Shown here: in pieces, positions 17,665-26,810 of the stretch | Layout: each line of letters starts with the position of its first letter | How positions within the stretch are numbered: the stretch's first letter is position 1 | Source: Bradyrhizobium sp. ORS 285 | GTDB taxonomy: Bacteria; Pseudomonadota; Alphaproteobacteria; Rhizobiales; Xanthobacteraceae | DNA: 64,000 nt | Assembly: GCF_900176205.1 (NCBI RefSeq) | Contig: NZ_LT859959.1 | Span: 1,054,001-1,118,000 of the forward strand | Reading direction: 5' to 3' | Translations under genes and position numbers: made by a program | Notes under the pieces: generated by a model | What the model was told of the DNA's origin: nothing | Database searches by the model: none | Seen by the model: only the letters and a program-made list of their open reading frames with translations

Positions 17665-19491
17665 ATGAGATTGACTAGCTGCAGTATTGAGCGCGCCGGC
17701 GATCCGGCATCTCCACACTCTGTTGCGTCGACCGCTCGTCATGGTGCTCGATCAGTTCGCAATCGCGGAATACTCTGCTCGTCTCTGCTTGCCGCAGTAT
17801 CCACCTTGGCGCTCACCGCCGGGGCCGTGCGGGCTGAGGAGGCGCGTTCGCGGCCTGCCGAGAGCGCGGCGGTCAAGGCGCTGATGGCGAAGCTCGATGC
17901 CATGGAGCAGCGCATCAACACGCTGCAGGGCGAGCTCAAGGACGCGAAGGCGAAGAAGGCGGCCGGTGTCGGGCAATCCGCGTCGCTCGCATCCAGGCGC
18001 CCCTCCGATCCGGTCGGGTTGAACGGGAAGGACGCTCAAGCAGGCGTCGCGAAGGCATCCGGCGCCGCGCAGGGTGGCTCTCAGGCGGGCGTCAACGCCA
18101 TGGCGCTTGCCAGTCCGAAGGACGTCAAGTCGGCGTCGACAGCAGCCTCCGAGCCGCAGTCTCCGTCTCCGGTCTCCCGACTGGCCGCAGCATTCGCGGA
18201 TTCTGACCCCAAGCCGAAATTCCTCCCCGCCGCTGATCTCAACAAGGCAGCGCCACCGCCCGGAAGAGATCTGTTCGGCGCGGCCCCGTCGCCGGTGCCG
18301 GGGATGCGGATCGGCATGTATGGCGAGATCAAGCTCGGCTCGATGCAAAACCCTGCCGCTAATGGCCAATGGCAGAACGGCTTCGACATGGCCCGCTTGG
18401 TGCTGCTGCCGACTTATCAGGTCAGCGACAACATCACGTTCAATGCGGAGCTGGAATGGGAGCACGGCGGCACCGCGTTCGATAACGATGACAAGCTGCA
18501 CGGCGCCGTCGAGGTCGAGCAGGCCTTCTTCGACATCAAGTTCAACGACCACTTCACCTTACGCTCGCCGGGTATCGACCTGATCCCGATCTCGTTCACC
18601 AATCTCTATCATGAGCCGACGCTGTTCTATAGCGTGCAGCGACCCGAACTCGCCAACGGCCTGATCCCGACGACCTGGTATGCGCCGTCCGCCGGCTTCT
18701 ACGGCAAGATCGTGGACGGGTTGAACTATCAATTCCAGGTCAGCCAGAGCGCCGAGGATTTCGGCGATGATTTCGGCCATCGTGGCGACAATGGCCATAT
18801 CACGCCCGGCGGTTACGAGGCCGGCATCAGCGGCTCGGAGGCGCTCGCACTCTCGCGCGCGCCGATCGGCGACTTCCGCCAGATGAGCAATGAGCTCGCT
18901 TATACGTTCCGGCTGAGCTATGCGCCGTCGTTCCTCCCCGGATTTGCCGGCAGTTCGGCGATCTATTATTCGCCGAACGTCACGCCGCGCGGCGCCTATG
19001 CCACCCAGGCTGACGGGACGGAGACTCCGCTCGGCAGGAATGCGATGACGATCTTCAATACCGAGGCTCGGTATCGCGTTCCCAATACCGGGCTCGAGTT
19101 CCGCGGCGAATATGCCTATGTGCACTTCTCCAATCCGGAGAACCTGCGGGCCAACAACGATCTCGACGACACGAACAATGTCGGCAAGAGCATGTGGGGA
19201 TATTCGGCCGAGGTCGCTTATCACTTCAGGGCGCCTAACGACTACGACATCGTGCCGTTCTATCGCTACACGCGCCAGAACTTCCAGACGTCGGGCATGC
19301 TCGGTGCCGACATTCTCAATGGTCTGAACAACCCCACGGGAAGCGGCGACATGACGTTCCACGATGTCGGTCTGGCCATCTTCCCCAATCCGAGCCTGGT
19401 CTACAAGATCAACTACACCAAGGTCATCGATCACAGCGCGACCGGTGCGATGTCCGACCGGGTTCTCGCCGGTGTGGGCTGGCTCTGGTAG
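17665..19491 (+). CDS. Outer-membrane porin, phosphate-selective OprO/OprP-like, first gene of T2SS-1 cluster
   Basis: A 608-residue product; GGGGAGG eight bases before the ATG supports the start. A long signal peptide ends at AVRAEE near residue 58, followed by a coiled coil (MAKLDAMEQRINTLQGELKD near 74-93), as in periplasmic trimerisation segments of OprO/P-type porins. After an Ala/Ser-rich linker, a beta-barrel begins near residue 212 (MRIGMYGEIKLGSMQ) and ends in the aromatic C-terminus VGWLW typical of BAM substrates. Alternating patterns such as FNAELEWEHGG and LEFRGEYAYVHF fit a barrel. Phosphate selectivity is inferred from family resemblance only. The secretin gene begins four bases later, linking it to T2SS-1; T2SS-2 has no counterpart. 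Confidence 0.78.
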   Translation: MRLTSCSIERAGDPASPHSVASTARHGARSVRNRGILCSSLLAAVSTLALTAGAVRAEEARSRPAESAAVKALMAKLDAMEQRINTLQGELKDAKAKKAAGVGQSASLASRRPSDPVGLNGKDAQAGVAKASGAAQGGSQAGVNAMALASPKDVKSASTAASEPQSPSPVSRLAAAFADSDPKPKFLPAADLNKAAPPPGRDLFGAAPSPVPGMRIGMYGEIKLGSMQNPAANGQWQNGFDMARLVLLPTYQVSDNITFNAELEWEHGGTAFDNDDKLHGAVEVEQAFFDIKFNDHFTLRSPGIDLIPISFTNLYHEPTLFYSVQRPELANGLIPTTWYAPSAGFYGKIVDGLNYQFQVSQSAEDFGDDFGHRGDNGHITPGGYEAGISGSEALALSRAPIGDFRQMSNELAYTFRLSYAPSFLPGFAGSSAIYYSPNVTPRGAYATQADGTETPLGRNAMTIFNTEARYRVPNTGLEFRGEYAYVHFSNPENLRANNDLDDTNNVGKSMWGYSAEVAYHFRAPNDYDIVPFYRYTRQNFQTSGMLGADILNGLNNPTGSGDMTFHDVGLAIFPNPSLVYKINYTKVIDHSATGAMSDRVLAGVGWLW

Positions 19492-19494
19492 GGC

Positions 19495-21969
19495 GTGACG
19501 GATAGGCCGCTACCTTCGAGAGAGCGGCCTGTTGTTCAATTCCGAGAGTGGTCCCCGGGACGGATCGAAGATCCACCTGTCCCGGGGAACGTGACGAAGG
19601 ACTCGACACAGCGGGTGGGCGCGCGAGTGGTAGAGATTGGTGAATTGAGTCGAGGCCGGCTGCGGTGCCGCATGCTTGCAACGCTGGCGGTGATGTCGGT
19701 GACGCTTGCGGGATGCAATCCGGCGACGCTTGGAAGTGACAACCGCGGCGACGACGTGATGGACAAGGTCGGGCGGCTCGATCTTTCGCCGCGCTATCCG
19801 AAGCAAGTCATGCCCGAACAGTCGCCGGCCGCGCGCCGTGCGCGCGCGGAGATCTACGGCGGCAACGACGATGCAAGAGGTGCACGCGACGCACGCGCGG
19901 AAGTGCCGGCTGCGAACGCGCTTCCCATTCAGGAGGTCGCGGCGCATTCGCAGGCGGTCGGAAACGGGTTCGAGCTGAACTTCGAGAATACGCCGATCGC
20001 AACGGTGGCCAAGGTGGTGCTCGGCGACATCCTCGGCGTCGGCTACTCAATCGATCCGAGACTCCAGGGCACGGTCAGTCTGTCGTCGGTCCGCCCGGTG
20101 CCGAAATCGGACGTGGTCTATGTCCTCGAAAACGCACTTCGCCTGTCGGGAACGGCGCTGGTTCGCGACGGCTCGGGCTATCGGCTGATTCCGCTCGGGG
20201 AGGCGGCGGGGGCAGGCACCGTCGACTCCTCCGGAGGCTCGACTGAGGCCGGCTACGGCATTACTGCGTTGCCGCTGCAATATGTCTCGGCACCGACCTT
20301 GTTGAAGCTGCTCGACAGCTTCGCGCTCAAGCCCGGAATGGTACGGGCCGATCCTGGCCGTAACCTGCTGCTGATCCAGGGAACGGGAGCGGAGCGCCGC
20401 ACCGCGGTCGATGCCGCGCTCAGCTTCGATGCGGATTGGATGCGCGGACAATCGGTTGGAATCTTTCCGATCACCAACGGCAATCCCGAGCCGATCGTGG
20501 CCGAGCTCGAGAAGATCATGGATACGGGCGACAGTGGGCTCGGTCAGAACATGGTCAAGTTCCAGACCGTCAGCCGGATGAATGCGGTGATGGTGATCAG
20601 CCGCAAGCCAGCGCTGCTCCACACCGCCGAGACCTGGATCAAGCGGCTGGATGCCGGCAACACGCTTCGCAACAGCGTCCACGTCTACCGCGTGAAGTAC
20701 GGCGAAGCGCGACAGATGGCCCGGGTGTTGAACGAGATGTTCACGGGCAATGCGAGCAGCGCGGATGTGTCGTCAACCGATCTCGCTCCCGGATCTGGCG
20801 CCATGTCGACGTCGAGCAGCGAGCGGCTCTCGGCCGCCAGCACGACGGGGCAGTCGAGCGGCAGCTTCTCGGGACAGCCGGGCAACAATGGACTGGTCGC
20901 CAACCGTGGCTTTGGTGGAGCACCGCCGCCGACGCAGGTCGCAGCCGATGCCGGAGCTGAGCCGCGCACGTCTGGCGCGGGCGGCAAGCCGCTGATGGAC
21001 GGCGTGCGGATCACGCCCGACATCGTCAACAACACGCTTCTGATCTATGCCGACCGGGAAAACTACCGCATCATCGAGGCCACGCTGCGGCAGTGCGATC
21101 GTCCGCAGCTGCAGGTCGCAATCGATGCGACGATTGCCGAGGTCACGCTGAACGACAATCTGAACTACGGTGTGCAGGCGTTTCTCACCAGCAAGAATCT
21201 GGGCCTGAGACCGGACCAGGGCTCGCTGCTGAACACCAGCTCGACGTCGGCGCCGGCGACGGTCGCATCGGCGGCCGGGACGATCACCAATGCCTTCCTG
21301 AATCGCGCATTCCCTGGATTCAACTTTCTGATCGGCTCGGAATCGCAGCCGAGTGCGATCCTGAGCGCGTTGCATACCGTCACCGACGTCAAAGTGCTGT
21401 CCAATCCTTCGCTGGTGGTGATCGACAATCAGGCGGCCACCTTGCAGGTCGGTGATCAGGTGCCGGTGTCGACCGGCAGCGCCACCGTTCTGACGACCAA
21501 CAACACCGTCGTGAACACCATCGACTACCGCAACACGGGAATCATTCTGCGAGTCGCGCCGCGGGTCAATGAGAACGGCAATGTCCGGCTCGAGGTCGAG
21601 CAGGAGATCAGCAACGTTTCGCCGCAGACGGCCAACAGCCTCACGCCCACGGTGGCGCAGCGCAAGGTGAAGAGCTCGGTTGCGGTGGCGAGTGGTCAGA
21701 CGGTGCTGCTGGCCGGTCTGATCAGCGAGACCCATCAGGGGACGCGGAATGGCGTCCCGGGGATCGACCAGATCCCTGGCCTCGGCGAGCTGTTCAGCAA
21801 CAATGATCGCAGCCGCGGCCGGACCGAGCTGATCATCTTCATTCGCCCGCAGATCATCCGCGACGGCACCGATGCCCATTATGTCGCGGAGGAGCTTCGC
21901 TCAAAGTTGCGGGGCACGATCAGGCCGGTGTCGACGAGCGCCCTCCAGACGTCGCGGGCCAGTCGATGA
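19495..21969 (+). CDS. gspD: Type II secretion system secretin GspD (copy 1)
   Basis: The frame opens at GTG 19495, but the lipoprotein signal MLATLAVMSVTLAGC lies 60 residues in, so the real start is probably the TTG near 19645 or the ATG at 19672. After the lipobox Cys come N0 (FELNFENTPIATVAKVVLGD), repeated N domains (VRADPGRNLLLIQGTGAERR, VMVISRKPALLHTAETWIKRL), a Ser/Gly-rich insert near 430-480, and the C-terminal secretin domain (VKVLSNPSLVVIDNQAA, QVGDQVPVSTGSA, and PGLGELFSNND near the end). It forms the outer-membrane exit channel. It overlaps the Sel1 gene by four bases and pairs with the second copy at 40062-42371. Confidence 0.94.
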   Translation: MTDRPLPSRERPVVQFREWSPGRIEDPPVPGNVTKDSTQRVGARVVEIGELSRGRLRCRMLATLAVMSVTLAGCNPATLGSDNRGDDVMDKVGRLDLSPRYPKQVMPEQSPAARRARAEIYGGNDDARGARDARAEVPAANALPIQEVAAHSQAVGNGFELNFENTPIATVAKVVLGDILGVGYSIDPRLQGTVSLSSVRPVPKSDVVYVLENALRLSGTALVRDGSGYRLIPLGEAAGAGTVDSSGGSTEAGYGITALPLQYVSAPTLLKLLDSFALKPGMVRADPGRNLLLIQGTGAERRTAVDAALSFDADWMRGQSVGIFPITNGNPEPIVAELEKIMDTGDSGLGQNMVKFQTVSRMNAVMVISRKPALLHTAETWIKRLDAGNTLRNSVHVYRVKYGEARQMARVLNEMFTGNASSADVSSTDLAPGSGAMSTSSSERLSAASTTGQSSGSFSGQPGNNGLVANRGFGGAPPPTQVAADAGAEPRTSGAGGKPLMDGVRITPDIVNNTLLIYADRENYRIIEATLRQCDRPQLQVAIDATIAEVTLNDNLNYGVQAFLTSKNLGLRPDQGSLLNTSSTSAPATVASAAGTITNAFLNRAFPGFNFLIGSESQPSAILSALHTVTDVKVLSNPSLVVIDNQAATLQVGDQVPVSTGSATVLTTNNTVVNTIDYRNTGIILRVAPRVNENGNVRLEVEQEISNVSPQTANSLTPTVAQRKVKSSVAVASGQTVLLAGLISETHQGTRNGVPGIDQIPGLGELFSNNDRSRGRTELIIFIRPQIIRDGTDAHYVAEELRSKLRGTIRPVSTSALQTSRASR

Positions 21970-22493
21970 GAGGGCACTCGAGCATGACTGTCAGCGTTCT
22001 CGCGCTCACGATCGGGCTTGCTGCAGCTGACGCCCGACCTCGTGCCGACGGATGGGCGGCGCTCGCGCGCGGCGATTACACTCGTGCGGCCGCTTTGCTG
22101 GGGCCCTTGGCGCAACGCGGGCAGCCGCGCGCCATGACCGCGCTCGGCTACATGTACGACAACGGCTTCGGCGTTCCGCAATCCTACGATGCCGCGGCCG
22201 AGCTCTACATCGCTGCCGCCGAGCACGGCGATCCTGCGGCTCAGCATCTGCTCGGGCTGAGCTACGACAAGGGGCACGGCGTCGATCAGGACGTCGTACT
22301 GGCCTATAAATGGCTGAGCCTCGCTGCGGCCGCGGCATCACAGCGCCAGCGTGAGCCGTACTTGCGAATTCGCAATGCGGTCGCATCGAAGATGTCGCAC
22401 GAACAGATCATCGAGGGGCAGCATCTCTCGCTGGAATGGCAGCAGAGCAGGATTGGAAGACCGCGCCGTGAGGCATCGGCGTCAAGTTTGTAG
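21966..22493 (+). CDS. Exported Sel1-repeat protein linked to gspD (copy 1)
   Basis: A 175-residue product whose ATG overlaps the gspD stop (ATGA). A second ATG at 21984 has a better ribosome-binding site (AGAGGG) and would give a cleaner signal peptide, MTVSVLALTIGLAAADA. Two Sel1/TPR-like repeats follow: ALGYMYDNGFGVPQSYDAA with WYxxAA-like LYIAAAEHGDPAAQ, and LLGLSYDKGHGVDQDVVLAYKWLSLAAA. The C-terminal part ends in LRIRNAVASKMSHEQIIEGQ. A close paralogue follows gspD in the second cluster. Sel1 proteins are interaction scaffolds; a pilotin-like or secretin-assembly role is an inference from this repeated linkage. Confidence 0.82.
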   Translation: MRGHSSMTVSVLALTIGLAAADARPRADGWAALARGDYTRAAALLGPLAQRGQPRAMTALGYMYDNGFGVPQSYDAAAELYIAAAEHGDPAAQHLLGLSYDKGHGVDQDVVLAYKWLSLAAAAASQRQREPYLRIRNAVASKMSHEQIIEGQHLSLEWQQSRIGRPRREASASSL

Positions 22494-22513
22494 TAGTTCT
22501 AAGTCGACGATCT

Positions 22514-22524
22514 CATAAGTGTCA
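22514..22524 (+). promoter_or_regulatory. CATAAGTGTCA element upstream of gspE (copy 1)
   Basis: This 11-base word lies 90 bases upstream of the gspE start and recurs, in the minus orientation, 84 bases upstream of gspD of T2SS-2. A shared regulator site is possible; the match is short. Confidence 0.35.
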
Positions 22525-22613
22525 TCTTTGCATTCGAGTACGAAGGGTCTCAGATGAAGGATCCCGTACCCACGGCATGAGGGGATCGGGTCCGGTCCAT
22601 CACGGGAAGCGCC

Positions 22614-24269
22614 ATGGTCTCGACTTCTCATCATCGCCCGACCGACGACCCGCAGGGCCACGCGTTCGCCCGTTTCGGCGGCTCGCGGCCCGAGCGGAAT
22701 GAGGGACCGGAAACCGCTGTCGATACGAGGTCGGGCGGGTTCGCCGATGAGATCGCAGGGCAACTCGGATTGCCGCGGATCGCGCTCTCCGACCTTCTGG
22801 CGGCCGAGCCGCTGGTCGACCATTTTTCTTGGCGTTTCCTGCGGGAGACGGTCGTCTTCCCGTTTCAATCGGCACGGTATGGGCGATGCCTTGCGGTCGC
22901 CGATCCGCGCGACACTGCGTCCGCGCGTGCGGCCGAGCTGGTGTTCGGCGGTCCCGTCGCACTGGTAGTGGCCTCGGCTGAGGATATCTCCACGGCGCTG
23001 AGCAGGCTCGCCGACGATGATCATGGCGAAGGGCGCACCGAAGCTCCGCAGCCGCAACTGCGCGAGGACGACATTGAAGGCCTGCGCGACCTCGCAGCGG
23101 GAGCGCCGGTGGTGCGCGCAGTCAACGACCTGCTGGAGCAGGCGGTCGAGCTGCGTGCGAGCGATATCCATGTCGAGGCGATGCGCAGCGGGTTGTCGAT
23201 CCGGATGCGCGTCGACGGTCTGCTGAAGCAGCTTCCGGCGCCTGCCGGCGTGCTGCCGCAAGCGGTGATCTCGCGGATCAAGATCGTCGCCGGCCTGAAC
23301 ATCGCGGAGCGGCGGTTGCCTCAGGATGGCGCTGCACGGCTGCAGGTCGGCCGCTCCGAGCTGGACGTGCGCGTTGCAGTGATGCCGACGCAACATGGCG
23401 AGTCCGCGGTGATCCGGCTGCTGCCGCGGGATCGCGGACTGCTTTCGATCGAGAAGCTCGGCTTTTCCGCTCACGACGACCGGTCGCTCCGCCGGCTGTT
23501 GGCGCTGCCGCATGGCATGATCGTGATCTGCGGTCCGACAGGCAGCGGCAAGACGACGACGCTGGCGACGGCGCTGTCGGTCCTCAACGAGCCGACGCGG
23601 AAGATCCTCACCATTGAGGACCCGGTTGAGTATGAGCTGCCGGGCATCAACCAATCGCAGGTCAAGCCGGCCATCGGGCTCACCTTTGCCTCGGCTTTGC
23701 GTTCGTTCGTGCGTCAGGACCCCGATGTGATCATGGTCGGCGAAGTGCGCGACGGCGAGACCGCCCACGTCGCGGTGCATGCGGCGCTGACCGGCCATCT
23801 CGTGCTGACGACGCTGCACACCGAGAATGCTGCGGCGGCGGTGCCGCGGCTGCTCGATCTCGGCGTGGAGGACTTCCTGCTTCGCTCGACGCTGCGGGCG
23901 GTGATCGCGCAGCGGCTGGTCCGCAGGCTCTGCGACCGTTGCAGGGCGAAGCGAACGCTGAGCGCCGGCGATCTCAATGCCGACCCGCGCTATGCGGCGG
24001 TCGGCTTCGACATCGGTGAGACCGTCTATGAGCCTGTCGGATGTGACAGTTGCGGCGGCGCCGGCTATCGCGGCCGGCTCGGCATCTTCGAGGTTCTCGA
24101 GCTCGATCCGGAGATCCGCTCGCTGATCCAGGGCTCGACAGACGCAAGCGCGATCGACCGTACCGCTATTCGCCGGGGCATGACGACGATGCTCGATGAC
24201 GGCGCCGCCAAGTGCCGGGCCGGAGCGACGTCGGTCGCGGAAGTCCTGCGCGTCACAACGTTACGGTGA
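22614..24269 (+). CDS. gspE: Type II secretion ATPase GspE (copy 1)
   Basis: A 551-residue cytoplasmic ATPase that powers pseudopilus assembly. Visible motifs are the N2 domain RASDIHVEAMRSG near residue 180, Walker A GPTGSGKTTT near 307-316, the Asp box ILTIEDPVEYELPGINQSQV, Walker B with the family signature FVRQDPDVIMVGEVRDGETA, and the His box LTGHLVLTTLHT. A tetracysteine zinc site is formed by LCDRC near 440 and CDSCGGAGYRGR near 476. All catalytic motifs are intact. It is separated from the Sel1 gene by 120 bases, which may carry an internal promoter, and is followed by gspF after four bases. Confidence 0.97.
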   Translation: MVSTSHHRPTDDPQGHAFARFGGSRPERNEGPETAVDTRSGGFADEIAGQLGLPRIALSDLLAAEPLVDHFSWRFLRETVVFPFQSARYGRCLAVADPRDTASARAAELVFGGPVALVVASAEDISTALSRLADDDHGEGRTEAPQPQLREDDIEGLRDLAAGAPVVRAVNDLLEQAVELRASDIHVEAMRSGLSIRMRVDGLLKQLPAPAGVLPQAVISRIKIVAGLNIAERRLPQDGAARLQVGRSELDVRVAVMPTQHGESAVIRLLPRDRGLLSIEKLGFSAHDDRSLRRLLALPHGMIVICGPTGSGKTTTLATALSVLNEPTRKILTIEDPVEYELPGINQSQVKPAIGLTFASALRSFVRQDPDVIMVGEVRDGETAHVAVHAALTGHLVLTTLHTENAAAAVPRLLDLGVEDFLLRSTLRAVIAQRLVRRLCDRCRAKRTLSAGDLNADPRYAAVGFDIGETVYEPVGCDSCGGAGYRGRLGIFEVLELDPEIRSLIQGSTDASAIDRTAIRRGMTTMLDDGAAKCRAGATSVAEVLRVTTLR

Positions 24270-24273
24270 GCCG

Positions 24274-25488
24274 GTGAGCACATTCCGCTATCGCGCCCTG
24301 ACCGAGACTGGTGACGTCGTACACGGCACCATCTCGGCCGCGACGTCCAAGGAGGTGATGGATCGCATCGAATATCTGCGTCTGTTGCCGATCGAGACAT
24401 TCGAGGAGAAGGCGGCGGGCGCCGTCGCGCGGGACACGTTGGCTTGGTTCGGTGGTCCGACTGCGGCCGATGTTACGATCTTCACCCGTGACCTGGCATT
24501 GTTGCTGAAGGCGGGCGCGCGGCTGGAGGATGCGCTCGACCTTCTCGCGGGCGATGCCGATATTGGGAAGCTGCGCCCGATCGTCTGCCGCTTGCGATCC
24601 AGCATCCTTGCTGGAGAGAGCCTTGCCGAGGCGCTGGCGCATCATCCTCGGCAGTTTCCCGCGATGTATCTCGCATTGGTGCGGGTCGGCGAAGCCTCCG
24701 GGACGCTCGATCACGTGCTCGACATGCTCGGTGCCGAGCGGTCTCGCGCGGAAGCGACGCGCCGCAAGCTCACCGATGCGATGCAGTATCCGCTGTTTGT
24801 CCTTATCGCCGCCTGTCTGGTGATGCTGTTCTTCTTTGTCGTCGTGCTCCCGCAGTTCTCGACCGTGCTGCGCGACTTCGGCGCCAGGAGCGATGCGACT
24901 ATCACCACATTTCTCGACATCTCGGACTTCCTGCGCGGCAACGGTCCCGTTCTCGCGCTCTTGGCCAGTGCGATGATCGCTACGAGTGTTCTGTTGCTGG
25001 GCCGGGCGAGTGTGCGGGCCGCTGTGATGGCGTGGCTTTGCCGGCTGCCGGGCCTTGCGAGCGTGTTCCGGTCGTACCGCACCAGCGTGTTCTGCCGCAA
25101 CCTCGCCATCCTGCTCGGCAGCGGGCTGACGCTGACGGCCACCTTGCGAATCCTGGTCGATATCATGTCGGTCACCGGTAGCGGTGCAGCGTGGAGCGCT
25201 GCGGCGGACCGCGTGCGGCATGGCGGAAAGCTGTCCGAGGCCGTGGCGGCGGTGGACATTCTGCCGCCGATGGCGACGCGGATGATCCGGATCGGCGAGG
25301 AGACCGGACAGCTTCCGGTGCTCGCCGGCCGCATTGCCGAGTTCTACGAGGCCAAGCTGCAGCGCAGCCTCGATCGCATCGTGGGCATCGTCGGGCCTGC
25401 CGCAATCATCCTCATCAGCGCCGTCGTCGGAGGCCTCATCGTATCGGTGATGAGCGCGCTCCTGTCGGTGACGCAACTCGTCGGATAG
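24274..25488 (+). CDS. gspF: Type II secretion inner-membrane platform protein GspF (copy 1)
   Basis: I take the GTG at 24274, four bases after gspE ends and preceded by GGTGAG; a longer frame would run into gspE. The 404-residue protein begins VSTFRYRALTETGDVVHGTI, the usual GspF opening, and has two T2SSF repeats: FTRDLALLLKAGARLEDALD near residue 70 and FCRNLAILLGSGLTLTATL near 270. Three hydrophobic membrane segments are visible near 175-195, 225-245 and 380-402. It anchors the GspE hexamer and the growing pseudopilus. The second copy at 44288-45499 starts with the same arrangement, which supports this start. Confidence 0.95.
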   Translation: MSTFRYRALTETGDVVHGTISAATSKEVMDRIEYLRLLPIETFEEKAAGAVARDTLAWFGGPTAADVTIFTRDLALLLKAGARLEDALDLLAGDADIGKLRPIVCRLRSSILAGESLAEALAHHPRQFPAMYLALVRVGEASGTLDHVLDMLGAERSRAEATRRKLTDAMQYPLFVLIAACLVMLFFFVVVLPQFSTVLRDFGARSDATITTFLDISDFLRGNGPVLALLASAMIATSVLLLGRASVRAAVMAWLCRLPGLASVFRSYRTSVFCRNLAILLGSGLTLTATLRILVDIMSVTGSGAAWSAAADRVRHGGKLSEAVAAVDILPPMATRMIRIGEETGQLPVLAGRIAEFYEAKLQRSLDRIVGIVGPAAIILISAVVGGLIVSVMSALLSVTQLVG

Positions 25489-25493
25489 AGATC

Positions 25494-25967
25494 ATGGACG
25501 ATCACTCCAACACATCAGCCCGCAGCCATATCGGATGCGATGATCCTGAGAGCGGCTTCACCTTGGTCGAGATGCTGGTCGTCATCGCCATCATCGGCAT
25601 GATCATGGGCTTGATCGGCCCGCGCGTGCTGTCGTCGCTGAACGAATCCCGGGTCAAGACCGCGCGAATTCAGATCCAGAGTTTTTCGAGCGCGCTCGAT
25701 CTGTTCTACCTCGACACCGGTCGCTATCCGACGACGTCGGAAGGATTGGCCGCGCTGGTCCGGCCCGCATCGACCATTCCGGGCTGGGCCGGACCGTATC
25801 TCAAGGGAGGAAACGTTCCGAGCGATCCCTGGAACCATGCCTATGTCTACCGATCTCCGGGACAGCAGGTGCCCTACGAAATCGTCTCCTATGGATCGGA
25901 CGGGCAGGAGGGCGGTACCGATCTCGCCACCGACATCTCCTCGTCGGTTGCCGGCGGTGTGAGATAG
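25494..25967 (+). CDS. gspG: Major pseudopilin GspG (copy 1)
   Basis: The ATG at 25494, five bases after gspF, gives a 157-residue prepilin. The leader is cut by prepilin peptidase at the Gly before FTLVEMLVVIAIIG (SG-F, about residue 21), with the conserved Glu5 after the cleavage site. The globular part carries the GspG signature: LDLFYLDTGRYPTTSEGLAAL near residue 75, WAGPYLKG and DPWNHAYVYRSPGQ, then SYGSDGQEGG, which makes the calcium-binding loop. GspG forms the shaft of the pseudopilus. The leader is unusually long for a GspG. Confidence 0.96.
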   Translation: MDDHSNTSARSHIGCDDPESGFTLVEMLVVIAIIGMIMGLIGPRVLSSLNESRVKTARIQIQSFSSALDLFYLDTGRYPTTSEGLAALVRPASTIPGWAGPYLKGGNVPSDPWNHAYVYRSPGQQVPYEIVSYGSDGQEGGTDLATDISSSVAGGVR

Positions 25968-25969
25968 GG

Positions 25970-26443
25970 ATGGATGATCGTGACGGCCGCACGGCCGGCT
26001 TCACGCTCATCGAAGTGGTGTGTGTGCTCGCGGTTGTCGCGTTGATGGCGGCCGTGTCGTTGCCGGCGATGTCCAGGCAGACCTCGCGGCCGCGGCTGGA
26101 AGCCTATGCACTCGAGGCCGCCGCGTTGTTGAAGGCCGATCGAAATGCGGCCATCAGTGGTGGTCTCGCGATCACGACGCGCGTCGATGCGCGGGCGCGG
26201 ACGATCCGCTCAGGGACCAGCGGTCGAGTTGTCCGTTTTCCGGACGATGTTCGGCTGGAGACGGTCCTGCCGCGCAATTGCGACGACCGGCCGTCGTTCG
26301 ATTCCATCAGCTTCTTCGGCTCAGGCATGTCGTGTGGCGGCGTCATCACGCTCACGCATCTCGATGCCGGCTACCAAATTCGCGTCAACTGGTTGACAGG
26401 AAGGATCGAAGTGGGATCGCATGCTGGCGTCACCCAACCATAG
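25970..26443 (+). CDS. gspH: Minor pseudopilin GspH (copy 1)
   Basis: A 157-residue prepilin starting two bases after gspG. The leader is short (MDDRDGRTAG) and is followed by FTLIEVVCVLAVVALMAAVS with Glu5 present. The globular part contains SRPRLEAYALEAAALLKADR and ends in YQIRVNWLTGRIEV, as in GspH/FimT family pilins, with two cysteines (RNCDD and MSCGG) that could pair. It sits beneath the I-J-K tip complex. It overlaps gspI by 23 bases, so it is translated as part of the same mRNA. Confidence 0.92.
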   Translation: MDDRDGRTAGFTLIEVVCVLAVVALMAAVSLPAMSRQTSRPRLEAYALEAAALLKADRNAAISGGLAITTRVDARARTIRSGTSGRVVRFPDDVRLETVLPRNCDDRPSFDSISFFGSGMSCGGVITLTHLDAGYQIRVNWLTGRIEVGSHAGVTQP

Positions 26444-26810
26444 CAGGGCCGCCGGGTTCACCCTGATCGAGGCCCTGGTGGCGCTCGCGATCGTGGCGGT
26501 TTCGCTGGTCGCGATCGCGGCGCTCATGGGCTCGTCGAGCCGTGGGAGCCGGAAGCTGGAGCAGCATGTCGCCTTGGTGCAGGCTGCTCATAATGCGCTG
26601 TGGCTGGCCTTCCCCTCGCGTCTGTCGGCTGCGCGGACGGAATCCGGGGAGACGATGGCTCATGCCTGGCGCGCACAGGCGCAGCCATTCGCAACCGATG
26701 CCGGTGCATCCGCCTGGATACCCCAACGGATCACGCTTCAGGTTCGATCGCCCTCCGGCGCCACCATGGAGCTCGAGACGATCCGCCTGTTCCGGAGGCA
26801 GGCCGAGTGA
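26421..26810 (+). CDS. gspI: Minor pseudopilin GspI (copy 1)
   Basis: A 129-residue prepilin with leader MLASPNHSRAAG and mature start FTLIEALVALAIVAVSLVAI, then the GspI feature GSSSRGSRKLEQHVALVQAAHNALW. It nucleates the tip complex with GspJ and GspK. The start overlaps gspH by 23 bases; the stop shares one base with the gspJ ATG (TGATG). Confidence 0.9.
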   Translation: MLASPNHSRAAGFTLIEALVALAIVAVSLVAIAALMGSSSRGSRKLEQHVALVQAAHNALWLAFPSRLSAARTESGETMAHAWRAQAQPFATDAGASAWIPQRITLQVRSPSGATMELETIRLFRRQAE

